In this document: positions 1 through 11,158 of the stretch, in pieces | Layout of the letters: the number at the start of each line of letters is the position of its first letter | Position numbering within the stretch: the stretch's first letter is position 1 | Assembly: GCA_002205965.3 (NCBI GenBank) | Contig: NADL03000473.1 | Location: 1-64,000, forward strand | Length of the DNA: 64,000 nt | Direction of reading: 5' to 3' | From: Kappaphycus alvarezii | Lineage: Eukaryota > Rhodophyta > Florideophyceae > Gigartinales > Solieriaceae | Notes under the pieces: generated by a model | The model's database searches: none | The model's input: only the letters and a program-made list of their open reading frames with translations | What the model was told of the DNA's origin: nothing | Made by a program: the position numbers and the translations under genes

Positions 1-316
1 ATTTACCACCACTACTCGCGGTAAACAAACCATTTTTGCGTTATTACGACCACGGGGATAGCCACAAACTTGTCTGTGCAGGGTGCATAGTTCACCTCGC
101 CGATGTTGTAGTGGATGGGTATGCAATAGTGGTGGACGAGTCCTTTTTCTATAGACCAACCCATATCTACTCTAGCTCAACAATAGAAATCTCATTCTCC
201 CCTTTTGCCCATAGCATGCCATTATACGATATCGACCTCTCCTCCCCCGAAGGCTCCCGGCTACTCTGCTGCCTAGCTTCCGCCGCTTCTTCCACGCCTC
301 TTGTCCCTTTGACAAC
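1..316 (+). pseudogene. Endonuclease cassette 1, array copy 1, 5' part split by a retrotransposon
   Basis: This is the first ~316 bp of the unit and contains the 5' part of cassette 1 (compare 10056-10372). Its reading frame is cut by the Ty3/gypsy insertion at 317 and resumes after the duplicated target acaac at 6157. One base is also missing here relative to copies 2 and 3 (cttcttccacgcc against cttcttcccacgcc). No function can be expected from this copy. Confidence 0.85.
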
Positions 317-968
317 TGATATAATGAAAATTGTAGATATTCCTTGGCATGCTGCGCTGGCTGACTGGCTGCGCTGGCTGAGCTGGCTGCGCTGGCTGAG
401 CTGGCTGCGCTGGCTCAGTTGGCATGCTGCGCTGGCCGAGTTGGCATGCTGTGCTGGCTGAGTTGGCATGCTGCGCTGGCTGAGTTGGCACTGTACTTAC
501 AATTTATTTTTAATTATTTTTAGAGGGATGCTTTGCACTGTACTGTGGCGGTGCAGATTTGGCACATAGGTACTGTATAGGTGCTACAGAATGTGAGGGT
601 TGAAAACTCTATATAAGGGGCTGTTTGCATGAAATGGTAGGACTACTTGGGAGCCAGCATACCCGAGCGGGGCGCTCAACAAGTTAAGTCAAACACAAAG
701 CATAAAGGAAGTTGGCAGACAACTTCAGGTCAAGTCCGAGTAGTAGGAAGTTGAGAGTCAACTTCAGACCCAAGAAAATTTTTCCTAAGCTGTCGCAGAG
801 CATCAGTGGTAGACCCTGCCCCTTTTACTTGCTTGTAGCCCTCAACTCTCTCCCATATACACTCCTTTTTTTTGTTCAACTATACCACGGTAGCACTTTT
901 GTCGCTCGCAACACCTCTTGGGGTAGTTGGTTCTAAGTATCTCTTCTCCCGACGATTTACCCCTATCA
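317..968 (+). repeat. 5' LTR of element 1 (652 bp)
   Basis: It begins tgatataatg and ends tacccctatca, matching 5510-6156. The U3 contains a GCTGG-rich minisatellite (about 346-490). A TATA-like tctatataagg lies near 608. Two adjacent hairpins with the same stem, GAAGTTG/CAACTTC, lie at 708-726 and 747-765. Relative to the 3' LTR this copy lacks several single bases and dinucleotides. Confidence 0.93.
346..490 (+). repeat. GCTGG-rich minisatellite in U3 of element 1
   Basis: Short imperfect units built on gctgcgctggctgag and gttggcatgctg are tandemly repeated here and again at about 5540-5667 in the 3' LTR. The number of units differs between the two LTRs of the same insertion, so the array has changed length since integration. 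It creates long spurious ORFs on both strands. Confidence 0.85.
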
Positions 969-1057
969 TTTGGTACTCTTGTGGAGGGGGTTGCACCCGA
1001 GGTATTCGAGTTGAGCAGTCTTAGGGAACCATTCGAGGGGATTTCTTTTCTGTAATC

Positions 1058-4000
1058 ATGGATCTCAACGCTGCTCGTATAACGTTCACAGGGGGCAAGA
1101 ATGAAGACGTTGAGGAGTTTCTCTATACATATGTCAACGTTGTGATGCGTGAGAAGGCGATGAAGAGAAGGCCGAAGTATCTTCGCCTATCTTCATGGTG
1201 ACGCAAAGCACAAATATAAGGCCAAGTTTATCACGGGTGGTCTCTTAACGGGAATGGGCGTAACTTCGGTGAGGTATGTGAGTGGCTTGTGAAAGAATAT
1301 GCTAAGGAGGTAGAACCAGATGAGATGATTCGTACCGCCATAGAGGCCCGGCTCAACTTCGACGATTTGTTAAGCTCATTGGTATACTTGTGTGATCTCT
1401 ATGAAAAGGCTGGGTTCAACGCCCAAGCCAAGTACGGAATGCTGCGTAAGGCGGCGATGGGGGATAAGCGGCTCTCCGATTTCCTCCTCATCAAGGGCCC
1501 TCACACTTTTAATGAACTGAAGGGTACCATAGTAGAATTTGTCAAAAATTCGGAGACGTTTCAGTCACTGAGTGAGGTACCGAGGGAAACCCGCACATCG
1601 ATGTCTATCGTACATCCTGAAAAGAATTATCAAAGGCCGGCTACTAGTGCAGCAGCATTGAATCAGTCAGGAGCGATGTCAAAAACTTGGAAGAAAGGTT
1701 GGAAACCCGATTCGATAATCGACTTGACATGATAACCTCGCAGTTGGAAAGCCTTACTCTTACCATTAAGAAGAACCAGTCTGGGGCCCCAAGGCCGCAG
1801 AAGTCTGTTCCTACTGTCACAAGCCTGGACACTTTGCAAATAGGTGTCCTGATAATCCACATAGAAACACTCGTTGTGGAAAGTGCGGTCGATATGGGCA
1901 TCATGAAAGTAACTGCTGGTCTAAAGACAACAGAAAGCAAATTTATCGGACGCAAGGAGCGAGTCAGGACCAGAGATGAAAATCTTACAAAACAGAAAGG
2001 ATCACAAGTTGACGGATGCCGGTAACGTATCCATCGCTGAAGAAATCAGTCAAGTCAATGTGACAAAAAGGGATGGGGAAGGGAACATTTTATCGAAGAA
2101 ACCTAGGCTAGATTATGGAATGCTGGAACATATCCCAGCACCTGTACCTCCTCGAACCAAGAGGTCTGATCAAGTTGTTCCAGGAGTGGAGTCACTCCGG
2201 CCAAGAAGACGAAAAAGAGTAAGAAATTTAAGAATATCCCAAGGACGTACTAGAATATGTGAAGAAGTACAATTTGGTGGCTGAGCTTGCATCAGCCCCA
2301 ACTGGGATAACGTTTGGTCAACTTTTGAGGGGCGACGCAGAGGACGCGAGAAAGAACTCAAAAAAATTATCAGGTCTAATAAGTCCGCTAAGGGTAAGAA
2401 ACTGTTTCTTCAATCGGCCTCGACAGCACCAAGACGTCTTAAACTAGTACCAGTCAAAGTATTGGGAATGCAAACCCAAGCTCTTTTCGATTCGGGCGCT
2501 GTTCCAAACCTTATTTCAGAAACTTTGGTGACAGATCTAGGTCTTGAAATTATTCCAACTACTCGAAGATAACTGTGGCGGATGGAACCGTATCAAAATG
2601 CATGGGCACTGTTGACAAGGTTTCCGTGTTCTTTGGGGACTCTAAAGTTGATTTAGACTTTCTTGTCATGCCTGATCTCCCTTTCGATGCAATCATTGGC
2701 TGCCCTACCATGGAAAGACTAGGGACCTGCATTGACTTGGGCAACCAAATCGTTTCAGTTAATGTTGACGGCAGAACCGTGAAGATGCCCCTGGATTTCG
2801 ACAAAAGCACACATCCGGTAGATTTGAAAGAAACGGACAGTGAAGATTTCACTTCTAGCTATGACAGCGAAGATTTCGAACCAACTAACACTTTCGGAAG
2901 TGGAGAAGGGTACGCTCGGGGGATACTGAACATGGCATGGGATGATTATGATTCTGGGTTTGAAACAGATGAAGACTGGAATTCTAGGGTAGGTGTGACA
3001 CCTGAATGTGTTTCTTTTTGCGATAATATCGAATCAAAGGACGGAATTCGGAGCATGAAAGAAGATTACAATTGCAAGGAAAACAGGAATATATCGGATT
3101 CCATATCTGAAGATGTGAGCACGCCGGAAAAGGTCCTTCAAAATATTGAGGTTGAGAATCAAGAAGAAAAAGGGCGCCAAATGGCAGAAATCCAAGGAAA
3201 AGTGCAGCACCTTCCCGCCGCCGCCTCACTGAAAATATCCGACATGTTAGCATCTTCCGAAGTAATTGCATGGAGTGTATCAGATTTAAGACAAGCAAGT
3301 GTACCGGTCACTCACTCATTTGAACTTACCGATACTCAACCAATTTACCACAGGCCTAGACGTCAACCGCCAAAATATGACCAATTTATCTCAGAGAATG
3401 TTACAAGTATGCTGGAAAATGATATTATTCGGCCAGTTTCATCCCCATGGTCATTTCCAGTTGTGATAGCACCAAAGAAAGATGGAAAACTTCGCTTTTG
3501 CGTCGATTACCGACAGCTGAACCAGAGAATGATACCCAATCGATTTCCGATTCCGAACATGGAGGAATCCTCGAGGACTTGAAGGACGGGAGATACTTCA
3601 CCTCAATTGATCTTTACACTGGTTATTGGCAGATTCCATTAGATGAAAAATGTAAGGAAAAAACAACTTTACCAGCAAAGCCGGTACATTCAGGTTCGAA
3701 GTGATGCCTTTTGGTCTCATGAATGCCCCAGCTACATTCCAAAGAATGATGAACGAGGTTTTGAAAGGACTTCCATTCGCAAGAGTTTATATCGATGATG
3801 TGGTGATATTCTCAAAAACTTGGATCAGCACATATCGCATGTCAAGAGTGTGGAGAGAATAGATGCGTACAGCCTGAAAATTAAGTTAAGCAAATGCTTC
3901 TTTGCGAAAACGTCTATCCAATTACTCGGTCATATCGTCGATCAAGAGGGAATTAAAGTGGATCCAGAGAAAACGAAAAAAATCAAGTTGGCACCAAGGC

Positions 4001-5473
4001 CCGCTTCAAAGACGGAGGTTCGAAGCTTCTTAGGACTGGCCTCATATTACAGAAGATTTATCAAAGATTTCGCCAAGACTGCAGCACCGTTACATGCCAG
4101 CACTACGAAGAACGGAAAATTTTACTGGAACAAGGAAATGAAACTGCATTTGAGGAGCTTAAAGATAAGCTATGTGTCCCCCCAGTCTCATGTACCCAGA
4201 TTTCAAGAGACCATTCGTTGTGGAGACAGATGCCTCAGAACGGTCTTTGGGTGCCGTTTTGTCCCAAAAAGATGAAAACGGAAGACTACACCCTGTTCAA
4301 TTCGCAAGTCGCACTCTGAATGATGCGGAAAAGAGATACTCAGTCTGCGAGAAAGAAGCGCTAGCTGTCGTCTTCGCACTGAAAAAGTTTCGCGTTACCT
4401 TTTATCACTCGAGAAATTTGTCTTGATAACTGATCACCAGGCACTTAAGACAGCATTCCAAAAGAAAGATGTACATCACCGCTTGGCCCGATGGCTCGAC
4501 ATTTTCGCAGAATATCGGTTTGAAATTGTGTATAGCCCGGACGCAATAATCAGCCTGCCGATTACCTATCCCGCTTGAGGGATCCACTGATTCCAAATGA
4601 AAAAGCTTCCGAGACATCGTCGGAGTTGCCGAGTTGCAAGTGCCGAACGATAACGAGTACGAAGCTAATATTCACGGACTTATTAAATTCCTTGATGGAC
4701 TAGAAATGAGAAAGGTTGATCTGAACACAGAAATTGGGTACGCAGGAATCAAAAGGCTTTTACATTGTGGAATGGGAAACTCTTCCGGCACACTAAAGCC
4801 GGTCCCCGACTAGTGGCCCCTTTGAAAGAAAGAATGAAGATCTTGAGGACTTTCCATGATGAGCTAGGGCATTGGGATCTCGAAACAACCAAAAAATTCG
4901 TAACTGAGAGATTCTGGTGGCCCGGTATCCATAAGGACGTCTATAATTTCGTGAAAAGCTGCGACAACTGCCAAAAATTCACTCCAATACGGAAGTATAA
5001 GACAACTCTAAGTTTTCCAGTTTCCGGTCTCTTTGAAACCTTCTCAATTGACTTGCGGCCCGTTCAAGGAAACATCTTCCGGAAACAAATATCTCCTTAT
5101 AGGGGTGGAACATCTTACTGGATGGCCAAACAGTTGCAGTTGAGGAGGCAAATGCTGAGGTGGTACTGAAATTCATCGAAAAAGAAATAATTGAACCGTT
5201 TGGCCTTCCAAAAAGGATCATCTCGGATAACGCCCTTTGTTTTACTGCAACTTCACTGCTTCGTTTCTTGGAAGAGAAAGGGATTCAGCTCAAGACAGAT
5301 CTCGACTACGCTCTTATGTCAAACGGGAAAGCCAAAAAGATGATTGGAACTATCAAACGCGCACCTACTTTTTGGAATATTTTATAGGTAATCAACTGCA
5401 TCCCTATTCGTTTGAAAGGCCTCATGTTTTAACAATAAGGCAACTTACATTAACAGAAACAGAAGAAGAATGA
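1058..5473 (+). pseudogene. Element 1 gag-pol relic
   Basis: The ATG at 1058 aligns with the gag start of elements 2 and 3. Recognisable in order are: the gag N-terminal domain; degenerate CCHC zinc knuckles near 1805-1925; the aspartic protease DSGA motif near 2490; reverse transcriptase with YIDD near 3789; RNase H; the integrase HHCC zinc-binding motif near 4850-4975; and part of the integrase core. Many small indels break the frame. After about 5365 the sequence jumps to a short tail ending with the stop at 5471. That tail (IGNQL.PY) resembles the last part of the C-terminal domain of element 3, so a deletion removed the rest. It cannot encode a working polyprotein as written. Confidence 0.9.
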
Positions 5474-5509
5474 TGACGAGTCGGGACGTTCGTCTTCAGC
5501 GAGGGGGCG

Positions 5510-6156
5510 TGATATAATGAAAATTGTAGATATTCCTTGGCATGCTGCGCTGGCTGAGCTGGCTGCGCTGGCTGAGCTGGCTGCGCTGGCTCAGTTGGCA
5601 TGCTGCGCTGGCCGAGTTGGCATGCTGTGCTGGCTGAGTTGGCATGCTGCGCTGGCTGAGTTGGCACTGTACTTACAATTTATTTTTAAATATTTTTAGA
5701 GGGATGCTTTGCACTGTACTGCGGCGGTGCAGATTTGGCACATAGGTACTGTATAGGTGCTACAGAATGTGAGGGTTGAAAACTCTATATAAGGGGCTGT
5801 TTGCATGAAATGGTAGGACTACTTGGGAGCCAGCATACCCGAGCGGGGCGCTCAACAAGTTAAGTCAAACACAAAGCATAAAGGAAGTTGGCAGACAACT
5901 TCAGGTCAAGCTCCGAGTAGTAGGAAGTTGAGAGTCAACTTCAGACCCAAGAAAAATTTTTCCTAAGCTGGTCGCAGAGCATCAGTGGTAGACGCTGCCC
6001 CTTTTATACTTGCTTGTAGCCCTCTCAACTCTCTCCCATATACACTGCTTTTTATTTGTTCAACTATACCACGGTAGCACTTTTGTCGCTCGCAACACCT
6101 CCGTATTGGGGTAGTTGGTTCTAAGTATCTCTTCTCCCGACGATTTACCCCTATCA
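5510..6156 (+). repeat. 3' LTR of element 1 (647 bp)
   Basis: Same ends as the 5' LTR, preceded by a purine-rich tract (gcgagggggcg) that fits a polypurine tract. It is followed by the target duplication acaac at 6157-6161. It is more complete than the 5' LTR in R-U5. Confidence 0.93.
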
Positions 6157-6946
6157 ACAACCTCCTGAAGAGCCATCTCGGTACCCGGACCGCTCCCGAA
6201 GTCTGGCGAACCATGTTTTGCCTCCGTCTTGGTGCCCCCATCTTCTCTGGCACACAACCCTGCACCTATTGCGCCGCCGCCCACTTCCGCACTGTCCCCA
6301 CCCTGGATTCCTACGGACACCACGCCTCTATCTGTCCCTGCGCCGACGGCTCCATTCGGCGCCACAACTGTGTTCGCGCCGCCTCATTTCTGAGGTATCA
6401 CACTTAACAATTGGGATTCGCCCTGTTCGGGAATGGACCTTCCCGCAAGACTTGTCCCGACCCTCCAACTCTCGCCAGCGCCTCGACATCTACATCCAGG
6501 ATGACCAGTTCTTTCCTGTCCCGCAGGGCTATGAGGTCACTGTTATCAGCCCCCACTCCGCTCCATACGCCCAACAGCGGATCCACACGCCCCTCGCTGC
6601 CCTTACTGCATCTGAGCGCGCTAAATCTCTCCGCTATGGCCGCCTCTGCGCCGAACCACATATCGATTTCCACCCGATGGCTTTCGATATATACGGGTCT
6701 GCCGGTCCCGGTGCCGAACGAGGTCTGTCAAGAATTGCTGAGTACATCGCTCTACGGAAAGGCAGTAGCCCTGCCTTCGAGCGCGATCGCTTGTTCAAGA
6801 TGATAAGCTCGCTCATAAAGCAACGAACTTCTGTCGCGATCAACCGACGACAACTCAACCGCTGCTGGCTCGGATGGATTTTTCCCCCTTTGAGGGCCGC
6901 TAGCCCCCCTTTCCTGCTTGGTAAAGTCTTCTTCCTCTACGCTTAA
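6157..6946 (+). pseudogene. Endonuclease cassette 1, array copy 1, 3' part
   Basis: This encodes the zinc-finger and PD-(D/E)XK endonuclease tail described for 10031-11158, but one base is missing near 6386 and shifts the frame within the domain. The CTYC pair and GHHASIC of the zinc finger precede the shift; RLDIYI and YEVTVISP follow it. The 5' half lies upstream of the inserted LTR element. Confidence 0.85.
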
Positions 6947-7844
6947 CAACCCCAAATGGGTTCCAGCCAATCCATACATCTCAATAAAGACACCTCCTTT
7001 TTTCCCCGTGTACTGCATGGTGCCCAGTCGGCACCATGCCCGTGTAGCACGAGTCGCCTCTGTACGTGCAAGCTGACAGGTGTACCAACCTTCCCACCAC
7101 TGACAGTAAATTTCCCAAGCCTTCCCCCGGCTGTAAGTCATTCCCATTTAACTCCCTGTGCTGTCCGTTTTCGCTAGGGCTTCATCATGTGCAGCACCCA
7201 TAGTTTTCAAAAGCAATTGCTCCCTGTTCTGCAGCACAATCCCATATAACCCTCCACGTGCATTTTCGCGTGCGAATATCTCAAAACATATGCAAGCTAA
7301 ATGAAAGGCGACGTTTCCTCTCGTTGGCAGTTGATATTCTAGGGGCCGACAGTGCGAGATGCATAAAAATTTGATAGCGGACAGTTCGTTGTGCAGAAAT
7401 TGCGTGGTGCATTTCTTTCGAAAGTGGAGGCCTCTAAAACTCCATATAGAGCACGGGTCTCGCTCCGGAGACATTAGAGGCCGAGGACTCACCACCGCGA
7501 GGGGCCCTACTCAATCTTCCTTTATCACGCGGATCCGCGTACCTCATCCCTTCCTCACTGCTCGCCCTCAGACACTCAGACAGCTTACGTAGGTCCAGCC
7601 CAGCCACGTTCTCTCTCCAGACTGCTTCCAAGCAGCGTAGGTCCTCACCAGCAATGCGCCGCGAACGCGATCCTGACCAGAAGACTGGCTTGCGGCCATC
7701 TTCTGCAGTTCCACCCCACAAGGTCGGCAAGGGCCCTGTGACTGTGGTGGTGTGAAAATGTCCCCCCCTCCATTGGCTCGGTGGGCCCTCGCCGGGCTGA
7801 TGCGTGGGGTCAAGAGAAGGTCAAGATTATTCTGGAAATTGGAA

Positions 7845-8125
7845 AGTTTGGAGCTGAGGGTGGGTGGGGTTTGTGTTGGGTAGACCCAGCTGTTCGGGGC
7901 TGGGGCGGGTGGACCCGGCTGGAAGGGCCGGGAGCGGGGTGGTTGGGGTCTTTTTGTTGGGTAGACCCAGCTGCTTGGGGCTGGGGCGGGTGGCGAGTGG
8001 GCCCGGCCTGGAAGGGCCGGGAGCGGGGAGGGTGGGTATATCTTTTGTTGGGTAGACCCGGCTGACAAGGGGCCGGGGCGGGGAGGGAGGGCAAACTAGT
8101 TGGGTGGCCTCGGCCGCTAAGGGCC
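7845..8125 (+). repeat. G-rich minisatellite, array copy 1
   Basis: About three imperfect units contain gggtagacccagctg, ggggctggggcggg and aagggccgggagcgggg. Runs of three to five G recur on this strand, so G-quadruplex formation is possible. Long proline-rich ORFs on the opposite strand are products of this composition, not genes. Counterparts lie at about 12075-12360 and 16315-16610. Confidence 0.85.
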
Positions 8126-8997
8126 TAGGCTGGAATTGGGACGGGGGCTAAACGGCAATGGTCGAGCGGTTTACTTTTCAGCTCTGCGGGGGAGGCTCAT
8201 CACGATCGGCTGCTAGCAATATTACACGCCTCCAGCTCCACCCCGAGGGCCCGTTCCATTGATTTCTCTTTGTTGTTCCCTCTCATCACATTAATTTACC
8301 AAACTCGAGGCAAACGGCTTTGAAATTTTGTGTTGTCAGGATGGACTGTCACTCTGCCTTTCGGGACGACAACTTGCGCTTCGTTTCTGCCTTTTCCCTC
8401 GAGAATCGGCTTGCCGTGACGATTGCGCCCGGCAGCGGGAGGTTCGTCATTTTGGGAACCGTTTACTCTCTTCTTGCATGGTACACTGGTCTTTCAGGCT
8501 GTACCCCGCCGGATATTTAAATCCTGGTGGAACCAGTGGCTCGTTTGGAAGACTCTTTCACACCAGCAAAGAGCGCATCGGTCACTCTGCTGCAAGGGAG
8601 CGTGGGTTGTCGTCGCCTCCATTACGATCCACGCTCAGCATTCGATACTGATCTACACCGGCTTCTCAATAAACTGATGCCACAACTGAAACCTTTTCCT
8701 CATTTGCGCTTTACATCATGTACCTCATGACTTTGCCTAGTTCTTACACCCTCTAATACACAGACCTGCCCCTTTAGTCTTCGGGAAAAAAGGCGTCCTG
8801 CATCGCTAATCAGTGAAGCAACCCATTTTCCCTCCTCTACTTCGAGTATGGATCGAATATAAATCGAATATATCTTCCAACAGGAGAAAGGTTTGGGTGT
8901 TTTACTTTCGGAAGATATATCCGATTCAGCAGTAAGGACACCCGAAACTTCCCCTCATTTCCCTGCCGCTAGTTCATGGCACATACAGTAGTTTGGA

Positions 8998-9060
8998 GGT
9001 GGTAAATCTTTATGAGTTGTACAATATTGCACAGTAGCGTGCGGAGGGTATTCAGAAACT
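8998..9060 (+). repeat. Left inverted repeat around endonuclease cassette 2, copy 1
   Basis: This ~63-bp sequence (ggtggtaaatctttatgag ... ggtattcagaaact) is the reverse complement of 10003-10065 with only a few mismatches. The pair brackets cassette 2. The same left repeat occurs at 13236-13298 and 17538-17600, and an expanded version at 50882-50989. Confidence 0.9.
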
Positions 9061-9209
9061 ATATGGGGAAAGGTTTGGGGGAAAGGTCTGGGTGTTTTAC
9101 TCTTGGAGGATACATCCGATCTATCTCATGGTTTTCCAGACAACCACAATCGACTCAAAAAGGGTACACCGACACAGTAATGGGGAGGAACTACGCTCCC
9201 TAACAAGCG

Positions 9210-10000
9210 TTGTTCTCGTCCGCGGCAGCCCACGACCGAGCACGGCTCCTCTCCGTGCGCACATCCTCCGCCTCGTCTGTTTTCTCTTCGCTTCCTCCCC
9301 CACCGCGGTACGTACATGTCCTCTTCTACGTGGAAAGTCGCTCTGGCTCTACGTCTCTGCATCGCGCTATTCTCTGGATCTACTCGCTGTCCGGTCTGCT
9401 CCCGCCGCTCGGCCGACATCGCAGCCGCCTTAGATCCAAGTGGTCAACACGCGTTGACCTGCAAATACGAAGACGGAATGACTCGTCGCCATCACATCCT
9501 CCGCAACGTTCTTGCCCGCTACTGCAGGGAAGTTGGGATCGTCGCCCTCGTCGAACATCCGCTCCTCTACCAGGTTCCCAACTCATCTGGGCATTCGGGG
9601 TCCCCGCGCTACGAATGGACATTTACATACCGCTGCATGCGGGCTTCACAGTACCGATATCGCCGTCGACGTGACTGTTGCCCACCCTCCGCACGCCGCC
9701 ACATTTCGCCAAGTACGGTTACCGCAGGCGCTGCCGCAACACTCGCAGAGCGCGAGAAACATCGTCATTACGGCACTTACTGCAACCAAAACGATATCCT
9801 CCTCTCCCCCGTCGGGATTGATATCTATGGCGCCTTGGGCGACGACGGCAAGAGTTTTTTTCCGCCGCCTTGCTTCCTTCGCCGCTTCCCGTCGCGGTTC
9901 CTCCCCTCAACAGGAGCTCCGCGACTTCGTTACCCGTTTTTCATTTAGTCTCCAAATAATGCAGGCGCGACAGGTTTCCACCCGTCGCCCGCATTCGTAG
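9210..10000 (+). pseudogene. Endonuclease cassette 2, array copy 1 (degenerate)
   Basis: This is a diverged version of the same endonuclease tail. It shows CPVC and GQHALTC zinc-finger residues followed by RRHHILRN, then remnants of the nuclease core and of a GIDIYGALGDDG segment. Several frame changes scatter these parts over three frames, and copies 1 and 2 break at different points. It belongs to the same superfamily as cassette 1 and the proteins at 57224-59439 and 60230-63968. Confidence 0.75.
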
Positions 10001-10002
10001 TT

Positions 10003-10065
10003 AATTTCTGAATACCCTCCGCACTCTTCTGTGCAACATTGTACAACTCATAAAGATTTACCACC
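10003..10065 (-). repeat. Right inverted repeat around endonuclease cassette 2, copy 1
   Basis: Reverse complement of 8998-9060. The ATG at 10031 that opens the longest form of cassette 1 lies inside this repeat, so that start may be fortuitous. Repeated at 14247-14309 between copies 2 and 3. Confidence 0.9.
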
Positions 10066-11158
10066 ACTACTCGCGGTAAACAAACCATTTTTGCGTTATT
10101 ACGACCACGGGGATAGCCACAAACTTGTCTGTGCAGGGTGCATAGTTCACCTCGCCGATGTTGTAGTGGATGGGTATGCAATAGTGGTGGACGAGTCCTT
10201 TTTCTATAGACCAACCCATATCTACTCTAGCTCAACAATAGAAATCTCATTCTCCCCTTTTGCCCATAGCATGCCATTATACGATATCGACCTCTCCTCC
10301 CCCGAAGGCTCCCGGCTACTCTGCTGCCTAGCTTCCGCCGCTTCTTCCCACGCCTCTTGTCCCTTTGACAACCTCCTGAAGAGCCATCTCGGTACCCGGA
10401 CCGCTCCCGAAGTCTGGCGAACCATGTTTTGCCTCCGTCTTGGTGCCCCCATCTTCTCTGGCACACAACCCTGCACCTATTGCGCCGCCGCCCACTTCCG
10501 CACTGTCCCCACCCTGGATTCCTACGGACACCACGCCTCTATCTGTCCCTGCGCCGACGGCTCCATTCGGCGCCACAACTGTGTTCGCGACCGCCCCATT
10601 TCTGAGGTATCACACTTAACAATTGGGATTCGCCCTGTTCGGGAATGGACCTTCCCGCAAGACTTGTCCCGACCCTCCAACTCTCGCCAGCGCCTCGACA
10701 TCTACATCCAGGATGACCAGTTCTTTCCTGTCCCGCAGGGCTATGAGGTCACTGTTATCAGCCCCCACTCCGCTCCATACGCCCAACAGCGGATCCACAC
10801 GCCCCTCGCTGCCCTTACTGCATCTGAGCGCGCTAAATCTCTCCGCTATGGCCGCCTCTGCGCCGAACCACATATCGATTTCCACCCGATGGCTTTCGAT
10901 ATATACGGGTCTGCCGGTCCCGGTGCCGAACGAGGTCTGTCAAGAATTGCTGAGTACATCGCTCTACGGAAAGGCAGTAGCCCTGCCTTCGAGCGCGATC
11001 GCTTGTTCAAGATGATAAGCTCGCTCATAAAGCAACGAACTTCTGTCGCGATCAACCGACGACAACTCAACCGCTGCTGGCTCGGATGGATTTTTCCCCC
11101 TTTGAGGGCCGCTAGCCCCCCTTTCCTGCTTGGTAAAGTCTTCTTCCTCTACGCTTAA
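10031..11158 (+). CDS. Stand-alone zinc-finger/restriction-like endonuclease domain (RT-less retroelement fragment), array copy 2
   Basis: The 375-residue frame contains the C-terminal module of a non-LTR retrotransposon protein without its reverse transcriptase. A zinc finger is formed by C148 and C151 (CTYC), H167/H168 and C172 (GHHASIC), followed by RRHN. The nuclease core follows: D223 in RLDIYI, E239 in YEVTVISP and a candidate lysine K269, in the order expected for PD-(D/E)XK enzymes. The same order is seen after the RT at 57224-59439. In that family the nuclease nicks the target DNA to prime reverse transcription. Homology starts near residue 81 (MPLYDID, 10271); the upstream part runs through an inverted repeat and may be untranslated. 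Whether the frame is expressed is unknown; it is the most complete of the three cassette-1 copies. Confidence 0.6.
   Translation: MQHCTTHKDLPPLLAVNKPFLRYYDHGDSHKLVCAGCIVHLADVVVDGYAIVVDESFFYRPTHIYSSSTIEISFSPFAHSMPLYDIDLSSPEGSRLLCCLASAASSHASCPFDNLLKSHLGTRTAPEVWRTMFCLRLGAPIFSGTQPCTYCAAAHFRTVPTLDSYGHHASICPCADGSIRRHNCVRDRPISEVSHLTIGIRPVREWTFPQDLSRPSNSRQRLDIYIQDDQFFPVPQGYEVTVISPHSAPYAQQRIHTPLAALTASERAKSLRYGRLCAEPHIDFHPMAFDIYGSAGPGAERGLSRIAEYIALRKGSSPAFERDRLFKMISSLIKQRTSVAINRRQLNRCWLGWIFPPLRAASPPFLLGKVFFLYA

Larger units (their letters stand above)
317..6156 (+). mobile_element. Ty3/gypsy LTR retrotransposon, element 1 (degenerate)
   Basis: This is a complete insertion with two LTRs, each beginning TG and ending CA, flanked by the 5-bp target duplication acaac (312-316 and 6157-6161). 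It lies inside endonuclease cassette 1 of array copy 1. Internal order is gag, protease, reverse transcriptase, RNase H, integrase. Compared with element 3 the coding part carries many small indels, mostly single-base losses. Most of the segment between integrase and the C terminus is deleted. Its U3 is unrelated to those of elements 2 and 3, while R-U5 is shared. Confidence 0.95.
6157..10055 (+). repeat. Array copy 1, continuation after element 1
   Basis: It resumes the 4,244-bp unit and matches 10368-14299. Single-base differences include the lost base near 6386 that shifts cassette 1 and short indels around 8040 and 8462. Outside the entries given separately, 6950-7840 and 8130-8995 hold no coding sequence I can support. 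Confidence 0.93.

Noticed and set aside
36..491. ORFs with LSWLRW or PAQPAQ repeats at the LTR of element 1
   Set aside because: They are translations of the GCTGG minisatellite running across the LTR boundary.
7148..7495. 115-residue minus-strand ORF preserved in all three array copies
   Set aside because: Differences between copies 2 and 3 are nearly all amino-acid changing (for example S/F, R/Q, R/C, E/K), so it shows no protein-level constraint and no recognisable domain.
7568..8094. Proline-rich minus-strand ORFs across the G-rich minisatellite (also 11647-12391 and 16023-16633)
   Set aside because: They are open because the repeat is G-rich and low complexity; frames change between copies.
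8320..8730. Array ORFs with SWWNQWLVWKTL and an RT-thumb-like look
   Set aside because: Resemblance to the RT thumb region is too weak and split over frames to call; left unassigned.
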